Made by a program: the position numbers and the translations under genes
Assembly (NCBI GenBank): GCA_016213325.1
Contig: JACRAY010000022.1
Location: 78,457-142,456, forward strand
Reading direction: 5' to 3'
DNA from: Burkholderiales bacterium
Lineage (GTDB): Bacteria > Pseudomonadota > Gammaproteobacteria > Burkholderiales > Burkholderiaceae_C
DNA: 64,000 nt
The notes under the pieces: model-generated
Told to the model about the DNA's origin: nothing
The model's input: only the letters and a program-made list of their open reading frames with translations
Database searches by the model: none
In this document: piece by piece, positions 40,897 to 50,282 of the stretch
Layout: every line of letters begins with the position of its first letter
Numbering within the stretch: position 1 is the stretch's first letter

Positions 40897-41652
40897 TCAC
40901 GGATGCCAGCGCGACAACGCCTTCGGCGTCGCAGCCGATCGCGTACCCGCGAGTTCGTACGACAGCTGGTTGGCAGCGCGAATCACGTTCTTTGCATGCT
41001 TCTCCAGCTTTGCTTTCGTCAGGCGCGAGCTGGGACCTGAGATGCACATCGACCCCAGCAGGCGCCAGTTCAGCCCGAAGACGGGCGCCGCCACGCTGGA
41101 GACTTCGGCCTCGCGCTCGCCCACCGATATCTGGTAGCCGCGCTCGCGGATCGACTCGTAGGGCTCGCCCTTGGCGCCGCTGAAAGCCAGGATCACGCGG
41201 CCCGGGGCGCCGCGGTCCAGGGGGAGCCGCTCGCCGATCCGCACGTTGTGCCGCACCGACTGCGGGCCTTCGACGCGCGCCACGCAGGACCGGATGTTGC
41301 CCTCGCGCACGTAGAACGACGCGCTCTCGCCGGTCTCCTTCACCAGCTGGTGCAGCGCCGGCTCGACGACGTTGTTGACGTCGAAGCCCGACTGGTAGCG
41401 CGCGCCCAGCCAGCCGGCGGCCGGGCCCAGCCGCCACTGGCCATCTTCCGTCTGCACCATGTACTGGCTCAGCGCCAGCGTGCGGGCGAGCCGCAGCGCC
41501 GTGGTCTTGTGCATCTTCGAGCGGCGGCTCAGCTCGGCCAGCGACAGCGCCGATTCGCCGATCTCGAATGCTTCCATCAGGGATAGCGCCCGGGTCACCG
41601 CAATGACGCCGCCCGCCTGCTTCTCGTCGTCTTCCACTGCCGCGTTGCGCAT
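40897..41652 (-). CDS. IclR-family transcriptional regulator
   Basis: A 251-residue regulator. The N-terminal winged helix (VTRALSLMEAFEIGESALSL, then LAELSRRSKMHKTTALRLAR) precedes the IclR effector domain (YVREGNIRSCVARVEGPQSV, LPLDRGAPGRVILAFSG, SSVAAPVFGLNWRLLGSMCI). It is divergent from the Bug-RraA-dehydrogenase operon and most likely controls it in response to a carboxylate. The stop codon is directly adjacent to the TPR gene's stop, with no spacer. Confidence 0.92.
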   Translation of the reverse strand: MRNAAVEDDEKQAGGVIAVTRALSLMEAFEIGESALSLAELSRRSKMHKTTALRLARTLALSQYMVQTEDGQWRLGPAAGWLGARYQSGFDVNNVVEPALHQLVKETGESASFYVREGNIRSCVARVEGPQSVRHNVRIGERLPLDRGAPGRVILAFSGAKGEPYESIRERGYQISVGEREAEVSSVAAPVFGLNWRLLGSMCISGPSSRLTKAKLEKHAKNVIRAANQLSYELAGTRSAATPKALSRWHP

Positions 41653-41757
41653 GCTGCACCTAGGTCCACTGTGTGAAACCGTATTGTACTGTGCGCAACT
41701 CGCACCTACAGTCACGGTCATGGGGCCAATGGTGAGCCCCGACCGGAGACAACCCCC
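41653..41757. promoter_or_regulatory. Divergent promoter region between iclR and the Bug operon
   Basis: The 105-bp gap holds a direct repeat ACTGTGTG / ACTGTGCG (21 bases apart, near 41668 and 41689) flanking an AT-richer core CCGTATTGTACTG. IclR proteins usually bind such a divergent region. No convincing -35/-10 pair could be fixed. CCGGAGACAA precedes ATG 41758. Confidence 0.35.
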
Positions 41758-42729
41758 ATGCAGCTTTCCCGACGTATCGCGCTCGCCCTGACGGCCGCAT
41801 CCCTCTTCACGGCAGTGGCCGCCCACGCGCAGGCCTGGCCGGCCAAGCCCGTGCGGCTCTACGTTCCGTTCCCCGCCGGCGGCGGCACGGACATCATCAC
41901 CCGCGAGCTGGCCAACAAGCTGTCCACCTCGGGCTACAACTTCGTGGTGGAGAACAAGCCGGGTTCCGGCGGCAACCTGGGCGTCGACGCGGCGGCCAAG
42001 TCGCCGGCCGACGGCTACACCTTCGTGATGGGCCAGACCAGCAACCTCGCGATCAACCCCACGCTGTACCCGAAGCTGCCCTACGACCCGGTGAAGGACC
42101 TCACGCCGATCAGCATGGTCGCCAGCTCGTCGCTGGTGATCGTCACCGGTGCAGACTCGCCGTACAAGACGCTCGCCGACGTGGTGAAGGCGGCCAAGGA
42201 AAAGCCGGGCAGCATCAACTACGCGACGTCCGGCAACGGCACCGTGGCGCACCTCGCGACGGAGTCCTTCCAGAAGGTCGCCGGCGTGAAGCTCACGCAC
42301 ATCCCCTACAAGGGTGCCGCGCAGGGCGCGACGGACGTGATCAGCGGGCAGGTCCAGCTGTACGTCTCGTCCATCCCGACGCTGCTGGGCCACCTGAAGA
42401 GCGGCAAGATGCGCGCCATCGCCGTCACGGCCGCCAAGCGCGCCGACGACCTCCCGCAAGTGCCGACGGTCGCGGAGTCAGGCTACAAGGGCTTCGAAGC
42501 CGTCACGTGGTTCGGCGTGCTAGGCCCGGCGAACCTGCCGAAGGACGTCGTCGCGAAGTTGAGCGCCGACATCAACAAGGCGCTGAAGGATGCCGAGCTG
42601 CGCAAGAAGCTGGGCGACCAGGGCGCCGACGTCGAGGGCAGCACGCCCGAGCAGTTTGGCAAGCTGATCCGCGACGACATCGCCCGCTGGGGCAAGATCG
42701 TCAAGGAATCCGGCGCGAAGGTGGACTGA
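41758..42729 (+). CDS. Bug-family tripartite tricarboxylate transporter substrate-binding protein
   Basis: A 323-residue receptor with a signal peptide (RRIALALTAASLFTAVAAHA) and the Bug core (WPAKPVRLYVPFPAGGGTDI, VENKPGSGGNLGVDAAAKSP, DGYTFVMGQTS, LPYDPVKDLTPISMV). It is a different Bug branch from the 22025 and 29346 receptors. It opens an operon with RraA and dehydrogenase genes (3 bp to the next gene), so its ligand is probably a hydroxy- or oxo-di/tricarboxylate. The membrane components are not in the window. Confidence 0.93.
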   Translation: MQLSRRIALALTAASLFTAVAAHAQAWPAKPVRLYVPFPAGGGTDIITRELANKLSTSGYNFVVENKPGSGGNLGVDAAAKSPADGYTFVMGQTSNLAINPTLYPKLPYDPVKDLTPISMVASSSLVIVTGADSPYKTLADVVKAAKEKPGSINYATSGNGTVAHLATESFQKVAGVKLTHIPYKGAAQGATDVISGQVQLYVSSIPTLLGHLKSGKMRAIAVTAAKRADDLPQVPTVAESGYKGFEAVTWFGVLGPANLPKDVVAKLSADINKALKDAELRKKLGDQGADVEGSTPEQFGKLIRDDIARWGKIVKESGAKVD

Positions 42730-42732
42730 GCC

Positions 42733-43413
42733 ATGTCCACAGACATCGTGCGCGACTTCGAGCGCGTCTCTCCCGACCTGGTGCGCCAGGCTGCTGGATT
42801 CCAGGCCGCCATCCTGGCCGACGTCAACGGCCGCCGCGGCGCGCTGCACGGCCGCATCGCGGCGCTGCGCCCGCGCATGAAGCTGGCCGGCCCGGCACTG
42901 ACCGTGGAGGTGCGCCCCGGCGACAACCTGATGATCCACGCTGCCATCGCGCTGGCGAAGCCGGGCGACGTGCTCGTGATAGACGGCAAGGGCGACCAGA
43001 CCGCCGCGCTCATGGGCACCATCATGATGACGGCGTGCCAGCAGCTGGGCATCGCCGGCGTCGTGATCGACGGCGCGGTGCGCGACAGCCTGGAGATCGA
43101 CGAGATGGACTTCCCGGTCTTCTCGGTTGGCACCAACCCGAACGGCCCCACCAAGAACGTGGCGGGGCGCATCGGCCACCCCATCACCTGCGGCGGCGTC
43201 AGCGTGCGGCCCGGCGACCTCGTGGTGGCGGATGCCGACGGCGTGTTCGTGGGCGAGCGCGAGCGCGTGGAAGCGCTGTTGCCGCTGGCGCGCAAGAAGG
43301 TGGAAGACGAAGCCACTCGCATCGCGCAGATCAAGCAGGGCAACACCAGCGCCGGCTGGCTGGCGGGCGCGCTGCGCACCGCGGGTGTCCTGAAGGAAGG
43401 GGAAGCCCTGTGA
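42733..43413 (+). CDS. RraA-family aldolase/decarboxylase (4-hydroxy-4-methyl-2-oxoglutarate aldolase-like)
   Basis: A 226-residue RraA-fold protein. Signature segments are VRPGDNLMIHAAIALAKPGD, then GIAGVVIDGAVRDSLEID (the DGxxRD motif of the metal/pyruvate site) and VSVRPGDLVVADADGVF. Enzymes of this fold split 4-hydroxy-4-methyl-2-oxoglutarate or related oxo acids into pyruvate and a second oxo acid, or decarboxylate oxaloacetate. It overlaps the next gene as GTGA. The pairing with a D-2-hydroxyacid dehydrogenase recurs at 58876-60494. Confidence 0.9.
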   Translation: MSTDIVRDFERVSPDLVRQAAGFQAAILADVNGRRGALHGRIAALRPRMKLAGPALTVEVRPGDNLMIHAAIALAKPGDVLVIDGKGDQTAALMGTIMMTACQQLGIAGVVIDGAVRDSLEIDEMDFPVFSVGTNPNGPTKNVAGRIGHPITCGGVSVRPGDLVVADADGVFVGERERVEALLPLARKKVEDEATRIAQIKQGNTSAGWLAGALRTAGVLKEGEAL

Positions 43414-44339
43414 GCCCCAGGCCACTCATCCTGGTCACCGGCGCCGACCTCGCGCCGCAGGCCCTGCAACTGCTGGAAGGCTTCGACGTGGTCTATGCGG
43501 GCAAGGCCCCGCAGGAAGCCGACCTCGTGGCGCTCAGCGAGCGGCACGACCCGGTGGGCATCATCGTGCGCTACGGCAGGATTCCTGCAGCCGTGATGGA
43601 CGCCGCGCCGTCGCTGCGCGTGATCTCCAAGCACGGCAGCGGCACCGATACGATCGACAAGGACGCAGCCAAGGCGCGCGGTATCGAAGTGCGTGCGGCC
43701 GTCGGCGCCAATGCGGCGGCGGTTGCCGAGCAGGCACTGGCCCTGCTGCTCGCCTGCGCCAAGTCGGTGCCGCAGCTCAATGCGCGCATGCACGCCGGTC
43801 ACTGGGACAAGGCCACGCACAAGAGCCTGGAACTCGCGGGCCGCACCGTCGGCCTGGTGGGCCTGGGCGCCATCGGCCAGCGCTTTGCCCGCATGTGCGA
43901 TGCGATGGGCATGACCTTGATCGGCCATGATCCCTTTGCGAAGGACCTGCCGTCGTTCATACGCGTGGTGGACCTTCAGGCGATCTGGCGCGAGTCCGAT
44001 GCGATCTCCCTGCACTGCCCGCTGGTGGCCGACAACCGGGAGATGGTCAACGCCGGCACCCTGGCTGCATGCAAGCGCGGCGTGATCCTGGTGAACACGG
44101 CGCGCGGCGGGCTCGTCGACGAGGCGGCGCTGCTCGCGGCCGTGCGGTCCGGCCAGGTGGCCGCGGCGGGCCTCGACAGCTTTGCCGTGGAGCCGATGGC
44201 GGCGCCGCATCCCTTCCATGGTGAACCCAACGTGATCCTCAGCCCGCACATCGGCGGCGTGACCGGGGATGCGTACGTGAACATGGGCGTGGCGGCTGCA
44301 CGCAATGTGCTCGCGGTGGTGCAGGCGGTCAACGCCTGA
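43410..44339 (+). CDS. D-isomer-specific 2-hydroxyacid dehydrogenase
   Basis: A 309-residue dehydrogenase with NAD loop GLVGLGAIGQRFARM, substrate Arg in VNTARGGLVDEAAL, Glu in DSFAVEPMA and His in ILSPHIGGVTG. The N terminus (PLILVTGADLAPQALQLL) and SKHGSGTDTID fit the phosphoglycerate/hydroxypyruvate reductase side of the family. GTG 43410 overlapping the RraA stop was taken as start, because homology begins at PRPLILVTG. It would reduce the oxo acid released by the RraA-type enzyme, or feed it. Confidence 0.9.
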   Translation: MSPRPLILVTGADLAPQALQLLEGFDVVYAGKAPQEADLVALSERHDPVGIIVRYGRIPAAVMDAAPSLRVISKHGSGTDTIDKDAAKARGIEVRAAVGANAAAVAEQALALLLACAKSVPQLNARMHAGHWDKATHKSLELAGRTVGLVGLGAIGQRFARMCDAMGMTLIGHDPFAKDLPSFIRVVDLQAIWRESDAISLHCPLVADNREMVNAGTLAACKRGVILVNTARGGLVDEAALLAAVRSGQVAAAGLDSFAVEPMAAPHPFHGEPNVILSPHIGGVTGDAYVNMGVAAARNVLAVVQAVNA

Positions 44340-45593
44340 CTACGAGTAGCGAGACAACGACAGCCCGTCCGTCTCGATAGCAGTCTTCCCCGTCCCCATC
44401 CAGTCCGCCAGCAGTTGCCCGGTGCCGGCCGCCATGGTCCAGCCCAGCGTGCCATGCCCGGTCGCGAGCCACAGCCCTCCCAGCGGCGTCGGCCCGACCA
44501 CGGGTGTGCCGTCGGGCGTCATCGGCCGCAGCCCGGCCCAGAAGCTGGCCTTGGCCACGTCGCCGGCACGTGGGAACAAGTCGGTCACCACGTGGTTCAG
44601 CGTGTCGCGCCGCGGCTCGCGCAGCTTCAGGCTGTAGCCCGCCAGTTCCGCCGTGCCGCCGGCGCGGATGCGGTCACCCAGGCGCGTCACCGCCACCTTG
44701 TGGGTCTCGTCCATGATGGTCGACTCGGGGGCATGCGCAGCATCGTCGATGGGCAATGTGATGGAGTAGCCCTTGACCGGAACCACCGGAAGGTCGATGC
44801 CCGCCGGCTCGAGCAGCAGGGGTGAATAGCTTCCCAGCGCGACCAGGTAGCGATCGGCTTGCAACGCTCCTGCGTCGGTCTGAACGCCGCTGATGCGGTT
44901 GCCCTCGCGCACCAGCGACCGGATGTTGACGCCCCACCGGAACTTCACGCCCAGTGCCTCGGCCATCTTCGCGAGCTTCTGAGAGAAGATGAAACAATCG
45001 CCCGTCTCGTCACCCGGCAGGCGCAGGGCGCCGACGAACTTCTCCTTGACTAGGGCCAGCGCCGGCTCGTACTGCAGGTAGCCGTCGCGGTCGAGCAGTT
45101 GCCACGGCACGCCGTACTCCTTGAGGATCTCGATGTCCTTGCCCGTGGCATCCAGCTGCTTCTGCGTGCGAAACAGCTGCAGCGTGCCCTGGCTGCGCTC
45201 GTCGTAGGTGATGCCGGTGTCGTTGCGCAGCGTGCGCAGGCAGTCGCGGCTGTACTCCGCCAGCCGCACCATGCGCGCCTTGTTGACCTTGTAGCGCGCT
45301 GCGGTGCAGTTGCGCAGCATCGCCAGGCCCCAGCGCCACATGGCCCATTCCAGCATCGGCCAGATCACCAGCGGGCTGTGGTTCATCAGCATCCAGTTGA
45401 TAGCCTTGACCGGCACACCCGGCCCGGCCCACGGCGCCGAGTAGCCCGGCGACACTTCGCCTGCATTGGCGAAGCTGGTTTCCAGTGCGGGTCCGGGCTG
45501 GCGGTCGACGACCGTCACCTCGTGCCCGCCGCGCGCCAGGTAGTACGCGGCCGTCGTGCCGATGACGCCGCTGCCGAGGATGAGGACTTTCAT
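44340..45593 (-). CDS. dadA: D-amino acid dehydrogenase small subunit (DadA-like)
   Basis: A 417-residue FAD-dependent dehydrogenase. The dinucleotide loop [20 protein letters not shown] opens the protein, with the DadA signature [20 protein letters not shown] and the C-terminal FAD motif [20 protein letters not shown] through [15 protein letters not shown]. It oxidises D-amino acids to 2-oxo acids, passing electrons to the membrane chain. It is convergent with the hydroxyacid dehydrogenase with zero bases between the stops, and no catabolic alanine racemase accompanies it. Confidence 0.92.
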   Translation of the reverse strand: MKVLILGSGVIGTTAAYYLARGGHEVTVVDRQPGPALETSFANAGEVSPGYSAPWAGPGVPVKAINWMLMNHSPLVIWPMLEWAMWRWGLAMLRNCTAARYKVNKARMVRLAEYSRDCLRTLRNDTGITYDERSQGTLQLFRTQKQLDATGKDIEILKEYGVPWQLLDRDGYLQYEPALALVKEKFVGALRLPGDETGDCFIFSQKLAKMAEALGVKFRWGVNIRSLVREGNRISGVQTDAGALQADRYLVALGSYSPLLLEPAGIDLPVVPVKGYSITLPIDDAAHAPESTIMDETHKVAVTRLGDRIRAGGTAELAGYSLKLREPRRDTLNHVVTDLFPRAGDVAKASFWAGLRPMTPDGTPVVGPTPLGGLWLATGHGTLGWTMAAGTGQLLADWMGTGKTAIETDGLSLSRYS

Positions 45594-45658
45594 CGCGTGG
45601 CAGCGTATCCCAGATCGGGTTTCGCAGTCCAGCTTCGTGGCTTGCGGGACAATGGGCC

Positions 45659-46828
45659 TTGACCGCCCCCACCAAGCTCCCCCTGGCCGCACACCTGCGC
45701 CCCTCCGACCTGCGCGCGTTGGCGCAGCTCGCCGTGGACGGCACGCTGGGCGTGACCGGCATCGCCGAGCAGTTGCACCAGGCGATCCTGCGGCCCGGGC
45801 TGCTGCCGGATACCGCGCCCCAGCGCATCACGCGCGGCATCACGGGCTTTGTCTATGGCGCGGTTCGCGGCGTGACTCGCGTCGTGGGGCACGGCCTCGA
45901 CATCGCGCTGCATCCGGTGGAGAAGGCGCTGGATCGCCGTGTGGACGACCCGTCCCCGACCTCGGACGAGCGCGAAGCCATCATCGCCGCATTGAACGGC
46001 GTGCTGGGCGACCACCTGGAAGCCAGCGGCAATGCATTGGCGATCGCCGTGAACCTGCAGCATGCCGATACGCCGCTGGCCCTGGAGCGCGCGGCGCTCG
46101 CTGCGCTGCCCGGCGTCACGGGCCGCGTGCTGGTGCTGGTCCACGGGCTTGCGATGAATCCCCGTCAATGGAAGCGCGGAGACGGCAACTTCGGCCGGGA
46201 CTTGGCAGCTGCGTGCGGCAGCATCGCACTGCACCTGCACTACAACACCGGGCGCGCCATCGATACCAACGGGCGCGACTTCGCGCAGTTGCTGCAGAAG
46301 CTGGTGATGCAATGGCCCGTGCCGGTCGAAGAAATCGTGATCGTTGGGCACAGCATGGGTGGCCTTGTCGCGCGCAGCGCGTGCCGGCACGCCGCCGAGC
46401 GGGGCGACACCTGGCTCGGGCTCCTGCGCAGCATGGTGTTCCTCGGCACGCCGCATCATGGCGCGGCGCTGGAGCGTGGCGGCCACGCTGTCGAGGTGCT
46501 GCTCGGTGCGAATGCCTACTCCGCCGCCTTTGCCAGACTGGCCGGCCTGCGCAGCGCCGGCATCATGGACTTGCGGCACGGCAGCGATGCCGGGCCGCTG
46601 CCCGCCGGTGTGCATTGCTATGCCGTGGCAGGTGTGCTGGACGGCCGGAAGGCGAAGCTGTTGGGCGACGGCCTGGTGACTGTGGACAGTGCGTTGGGCC
46701 GGCATGCTGATCCCGCGCGGCATCTTGCGATGGCCGAGCAGGCGCAATGGATCGCAGCCGGCCACGGCCACATCGAGCTGATGCATAGCCCTGCGGTCCT
46801 GGCCAAGCTGGCTTTCTGGCTGGCCTGA
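45659..46828 (+). CDS. Alpha/beta hydrolase (PGAP1-like esterase/lipase)
   Basis: A 389-residue hydrolase. The oxyanion strand [15 protein letters not shown] is near 157-171, the nucleophile elbow [14 protein letters not shown] gives Ser232, GTPHHGAAL follows, and a late [13 protein letters not shown] supplies the likely catalytic His. The first 150 residues are a helical region unlike simple lipases. The only fitting start is TTG 45659 (the protein then begins [14 protein letters not shown]). Substrate and location are unknown; no clear signal peptide was seen. Confidence 0.8.
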   Translation: MTAPTKLPLAAHLRPSDLRALAQLAVDGTLGVTGIAEQLHQAILRPGLLPDTAPQRITRGITGFVYGAVRGVTRVVGHGLDIALHPVEKALDRRVDDPSPTSDEREAIIAALNGVLGDHLEASGNALAIAVNLQHADTPLALERAALAALPGVTGRVLVLVHGLAMNPRQWKRGDGNFGRDLAAACGSIALHLHYNTGRAIDTNGRDFAQLLQKLVMQWPVPVEEIVIVGHSMGGLVARSACRHAAERGDTWLGLLRSMVFLGTPHHGAALERGGHAVEVLLGANAYSAAFARLAGLRSAGIMDLRHGSDAGPLPAGVHCYAVAGVLDGRKAKLLGDGLVTVDSALGRHADPARHLAMAEQAQWIAAGHGHIELMHSPAVLAKLAFWLA

Positions 46829-46961
46829 GTCCCCCTCACACGGATGGGCATGTCCGCCGCATGCGGATGGGGCGTGCCGGTGTTGTCCGACAAGGGTGGG
46901 CGGCGCCTCGACGGCACGATGAATGCTTCAGGCATCACTGCCAGACCAAGGAGACCCAGCC

Positions 46962-47153
46962 ATGTCCGACGACAAGAGCCAGAGCGGCGGCCAGGACCGC
47001 GAGCGCATCAACGTGAACCAGGACTACGAACTGCGCGATTGGGCCAAGGCACTGAACACCACGCCCGAGCGCGTGAAAGAGGCGGTGCAGGCGGTCGGCG
47101 ACCGTGCCGACAAGGTGCGCGAATACCTGGGGGGCAAGCCGGGCAAGTCCTGA
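46962..47153 (+). CDS. DUF3606 domain protein
   Basis: A 63-residue protein matching DUF3606: INVNQDYELRDWAKALNTTP, then VKEAVQAVGDRADKVREYLG. Such proteins are common in soil Burkholderiales and Rhizobiales, often near stress genes; their function is unknown. CAAGGAGACC at about 46948-46957 fixes ATG 46962. It sits about 150 bp before the Hsp20 gene on the same strand, in what looks like a small stress cluster. Confidence 0.85.
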   Translation: MSDDKSQSGGQDRERINVNQDYELRDWAKALNTTPERVKEAVQAVGDRADKVREYLGGKPGKS

Positions 47154-47306
47154 GCCGAACGGGCGCGGCCTCCAGTTGTCCATCACCCGGCGCGCCTGGC
47201 AACCTGGCGGTCAGACGGCCTTGATGTGCTTCCGTCGACTCCAACCGACAGAAGCCGTCGCTGGCCGTCCCAAACTTGATCCTGAAACCAGAAGAAGGAG
47301 CACACC

Positions 47307-47894
47307 ATGGATGCGAAGAAGCAGCAAGGCGGCAGCACCGCATCGGCCCAACAGGATCAATACAACCCCTCCAGCCAGCAGCAGGGCGGCGGCTCGCTCG
47401 CGCAGCGGGACGAGCGCGCCCCGGCGCGCTGGCGCGGCGTGCGCAACCCGTTCGAACTGATGGCGCGGATGGACGAAGACATGGACCGCCTGTTCCGCCA
47501 GTTCTGGGGCGGCGGGCGCAGCCTTTCGCGCGGCCGCGACGGCGGCCTGCCGCAGATGTGGACCCCGCAAGTGGAAGTGTTCGAGCGCGACGGCAAGCTG
47601 CACGTGCATGCCGACCTCCCCGGCATGAAGAAGGAAGAGGTCAAGGTGAGCATCGACGACGAGCAGCTGGTCATCGAAGGCGAGCGGCGGTCCAGCCACG
47701 AAAGCGGCAACCGCGAGCAGCAGGGCTACTACCACAGCGAGCGCAGCTACGGCAGCTTCTACCGCACGGTGCCGCTGCCCGAGGGCATCGATTCGTCCAC
47801 AGCGGAAGCCAGCTTCACCGACGGCGTGCTGAAGGTGCAGTTCGCGGCACCGCAGCCACGCCAGGCGCGCAGCCGCAAGCTCGAGATCCGCTAG
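47307..47894 (+). CDS. Small heat-shock protein, Hsp20 family
   Basis: A 195-residue chaperone. Residues 1-45 are Gln/Gly/Ser-rich and disordered (QQGGSTASAQQDQYNPSSQQ). NPFELMARMDEDMDRLFRQF is the typical pre-domain helix. The alpha-crystallin domain runs from about 88 to 190 (PQVEVFERDGKLHVHADLPG, VIEGERR, then YGSFYRTVPLPEGID and DGVLKVQFA). It holds unfolding proteins without ATP. An AAGGAGCACACC ribosome site precedes ATG 47307. Confidence 0.93.
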   Translation: MDAKKQQGGSTASAQQDQYNPSSQQQGGGSLAQRDERAPARWRGVRNPFELMARMDEDMDRLFRQFWGGGRSLSRGRDGGLPQMWTPQVEVFERDGKLHVHADLPGMKKEEVKVSIDDEQLVIEGERRSSHESGNREQQGYYHSERSYGSFYRTVPLPEGIDSSTAEASFTDGVLKVQFAAPQPRQARSRKLEIR

Positions 47895-47895
47895 T

Positions 47896-48126
47896 TCAGT
47901 ATTCGCGCATCAGCGCCAGGCTTTCGATCGCCAGCTTCGCCTCGCGCAGTGCGCCGACGGCCTTGCGCTTGTTCGGTGCCTTGTCGCAGCCCCCGGCCGA
48001 AAGGGTGTCGTTGCCGCGCAGCAGTTCGTTGCCTTCGAGGCAGACGGAGTAGCGCCCACGTTCGTCTGTACGGATCGTGTACGTGAGCCGGCGACCCCTG
48101 GACCGGGTGTAGGTGGCTTTGGGCAT
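47896..48126 (-). CDS. Small hypothetical protein
   Basis: A 76-residue basic protein, not recognised. It reads PKATYTRSRGRRLTYTIRTD, then GRYSVCLEGNELLRGNDTLS and a Lys/Arg-rich helix (KRKAVGALREAKLAIESLAL). The segment pattern (strand pairs, then helix) looks like a folded small domain. It ends one base from the Hsp20 stop on the other strand. ATG 48126 is a choice; the frame is open further upstream. Confidence 0.5.
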   Translation of the reverse strand: MPKATYTRSRGRRLTYTIRTDERGRYSVCLEGNELLRGNDTLSAGGCDKAPNKRKAVGALREAKLAIESLALMREY

Positions 48127-48286
48127 GCGGCATGATGCGTGCCGGCCGGCCTGTGCCCAGGTCAGCGGGGATGCCGCGAGGGTGCAGTCCACGGCCCCCG
48201 GTTTTTTGCAGCCGCACGGAACTCTCCGACAGGGTGCCCGCCAACTCCGGCGCATGATGTGGCACGATGAACCCCTGGAGGAGATC

Positions 48287-48469
48287 ATGCGCACAACCAG
48301 AAACGCCCAATCCACCACGGCCTCTGCCTCGCCTTTCGACTGGCGGCGGGCCAAGGAGGACGGACAGGCTGCCAGGCCCGTGGAGCACCGGATGTCCGTG
48401 CGTGAGAGAACCGAAAAGGTGCTGATGCACCGCTGGGGCAACCCGTACTGCAAGCCTGGCTGGCCGTAA
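48287..48469 (+). CDS. Small hypothetical protein with strong ribosome site
   Basis: A 60-residue basic, Trp-containing protein, not recognised (SPFDWRRAKEDGQAARPVEH; ending VLMHRWGNPYCKPGWP). CTGGAGGAGATC directly before ATG 48287 is one of the best ribosome sites in the window, which is the main support for it being real. It lies 34 bp before the SolA-like gene. Confidence 0.5.
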   Translation: MRTTRNAQSTTASASPFDWRRAKEDGQAARPVEHRMSVRERTEKVLMHRWGNPYCKPGWP

Positions 48470-48503
48470 GCGACAGCCCGCACTCGGGTAGAGTGCCGGG
48501 GGC

Positions 48504-49679
48504 ATGAACCCCACAGAGACCGCCGATGCCATCGTCATCGGGCTTGGCGCCTTCGGCAGCGCCACCGCCTGGCAGCTGGCCCGCCGCGGCGCTCGCGTCG
48601 TCGGCATCGACCGCTTCACACCGCCGCACCCGCACGGCTCCACCCACGGCGAAACGCGCATCACCCGGCTGGCCGTGGGCGAAGGCGCCGTGTACGTTCC
48701 ACTGGTCAAGCGCTCCCACGAAATCTGGGCCGAGCTGGAGGCCATGGCGAATGGCCGTTCGCTGCACCTGCGCACGGGCGGCATCGTCATCGGTGCTGCG
48801 GGCGGCGGCGGGCAGCTGCACGGCAAGGCCGACTTCGTGCAGCGCACGATCGACCTGGGTCGCGCTTACGGCATACCGCACGAAGTCCTGCGCGGGCAAG
48901 ACATAACGCGGCGCTTTCCGCAGTTCGTCACCAGCGGCGACGAACTGGCGTACTACGAGCCCGATTCAGGTGTCTTGCGGCCCGAGGCTTGCGTGGCCGC
49001 GCAACTGGAAGAAGCGCGAAGGCATGGTGCCGACCTGCGGCTCGGCGAAACCGTCCTGGCCCTCGAGCGCAGCGGCTCGGGCGTTTCGGTGAGAACCGAT
49101 CGCGCCACGTATGCCGCGGCCCAGGTGATCGTGACCGCAGGCGCTTGGATTCCCGGGCTGGTCGGTGGTGAGTACGCATCGCGCTTGAAGGTGATGCGGC
49201 AGGTGCTGCTGTGGTTCAGGCCCAGCGAGCCCGCGCTGTACGAGTCGCGCCACTGCCCGGTGTTCATCTGGACCCACGGGGCCGGCGACGAAGACATGTT
49301 GTATGGCTTTCCCATGATGGTTGCGCAGGGCGACGTGAAGGTCGCCGCCGAGCAGTTCCGCGACACCACGGACCCGGACCGTGTCGACCGCACGGTGACC
49401 CAGGCCGACCAGCGCGCGGTGTTCGATGCGCACATCGCGGGGCGCCTGCGCGGCATGAGTGCCGAGTGCACGCGCACCGCCACCTGCCTCTATACCGTCA
49501 GCCCCGATGGCGGCTTCGTGATCGACCGGCATCCAACGCTTGAGAACGTGACGGTGGTGTCAGCGTGCTCGGGGCATGGCTTCAAGCATTCGGCGGCGCT
49601 GGGGGAGCAGTTGGCTCTGCGGGCGTTGGGGGAGGGGACCAGCGTGGACTGGCAGGCCTTCGGCCTCACTCGCCCTTGA
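48504..49679 (+). CDS. solA: N-methyl-L-tryptophan oxidase/sarcosine oxidase-like flavoenzyme
   Basis: A 391-residue FAD enzyme with dinucleotide loop AIVIGLGAFGSATAWQLA, the family motif HGSTHGETRITRLA and the C-terminal TCLYTVSPDGGFVIDRHP. Cys328 there corresponds to the Cys that binds FAD covalently in monomeric sarcosine oxidase. SACSGHGFKHSAALGE closes the active site. It oxidises N-methyl amino acids, releasing formaldehyde and peroxide; the exact amine is unknown. Its last 14 bases overlap the convergent thioesterase gene. Confidence 0.88.
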   Translation: MNPTETADAIVIGLGAFGSATAWQLARRGARVVGIDRFTPPHPHGSTHGETRITRLAVGEGAVYVPLVKRSHEIWAELEAMANGRSLHLRTGGIVIGAAGGGGQLHGKADFVQRTIDLGRAYGIPHEVLRGQDITRRFPQFVTSGDELAYYEPDSGVLRPEACVAAQLEEARRHGADLRLGETVLALERSGSGVSVRTDRATYAAAQVIVTAGAWIPGLVGGEYASRLKVMRQVLLWFRPSEPALYESRHCPVFIWTHGAGDEDMLYGFPMMVAQGDVKVAAEQFRDTTDPDRVDRTVTQADQRAVFDAHIAGRLRGMSAECTRTATCLYTVSPDGGFVIDRHPTLENVTVVSACSGHGFKHSAALGEQLALRALGEGTSVDWQAFGLTRP

Positions 49680-50097
49680 TGCCCCCGTCACCCACGACCA
49701 CCAGGATCGTCTCTCCCGTCGCGACCAGCCGCTGCTCGCCGCCGCCCAGCGCAAAGAGTTCGCAGGCGGTGAACACCTGCGTCTTGCCCGGCTTCACCAC
49801 CCGCGCTTTCGCCACGAACCGTTCACCCACTGCGGGGCGCAGGCAGTTGACGGCGAAGTGCGACGCCAGCACGCGGCCGGCCACGGTGGTGGCAGCGAAC
49901 CCGCAGGCCGTGTCGATGAGCGCGGCCACCATACCCGCATGCAGGAAGCCCGCGTACTGTCCGAGTTCAGGCTTCCAGTCGACGGCGATCTCGGCACGGC
50001 CCGCATCGGCGCCCAGCACCTCGATGCCGCACCAGCGGTTGAACGCCGCGGTATTGCTCAAGGCTCGGACTTGTTCAAGGGAAAGGACGGAAGGCAT
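49666..50097 (-). CDS. PaaI-type hotdog thioesterase
   Basis: A 143-residue hotdog-fold protein: NRWCGIEVLGADAGRAEIAV, then the active-site helix GFLHAGMVAALIDTACGFAA (HAGxxxxxxDxxxG) and LRPAVGERFVAKARVVKPGK. It probably hydrolyses an acyl- or aryl-CoA. CAGGAGCCCCGCG precedes ATG 50097, which was preferred over the upstream 50124 start. The 185 bp to its right hold no gene. Confidence 0.87.
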   Translation of the reverse strand: MPSVLSLEQVRALSNTAAFNRWCGIEVLGADAGRAEIAVDWKPELGQYAGFLHAGMVAALIDTACGFAATTVAGRVLASHFAVNCLRPAVGERFVAKARVVKPGKTQVFTACELFALGGGEQRLVATGETILVVVGDGGIKGE

Positions 50098-50282
50098 CGC
50101 GGGGCTCCTGGTGCGAACAGCCATGCTCCGCTTGTGGCGCCGGCCAGGCTGTCATGCGCGCGACCTCATGTCGCGTGCGGAACAGCCTGGCCGGCAACCC
50201 GACCCGGTGCGCGAGTGGCGCACTGCGCGGCGCTTCGCGCTCCAGCAGCACGCCGAGGTCCAGCGTGGCACGGCCCGCGCGC

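Noticed and set aside
42507..43409. Upstream extension of the D-2-hydroxyacid dehydrogenase frame to 610 codons
   Set aside because: It runs in a shadow frame across the Bug and rraA genes; the real start is the GTG at 43410 overlapping the rraA stop.
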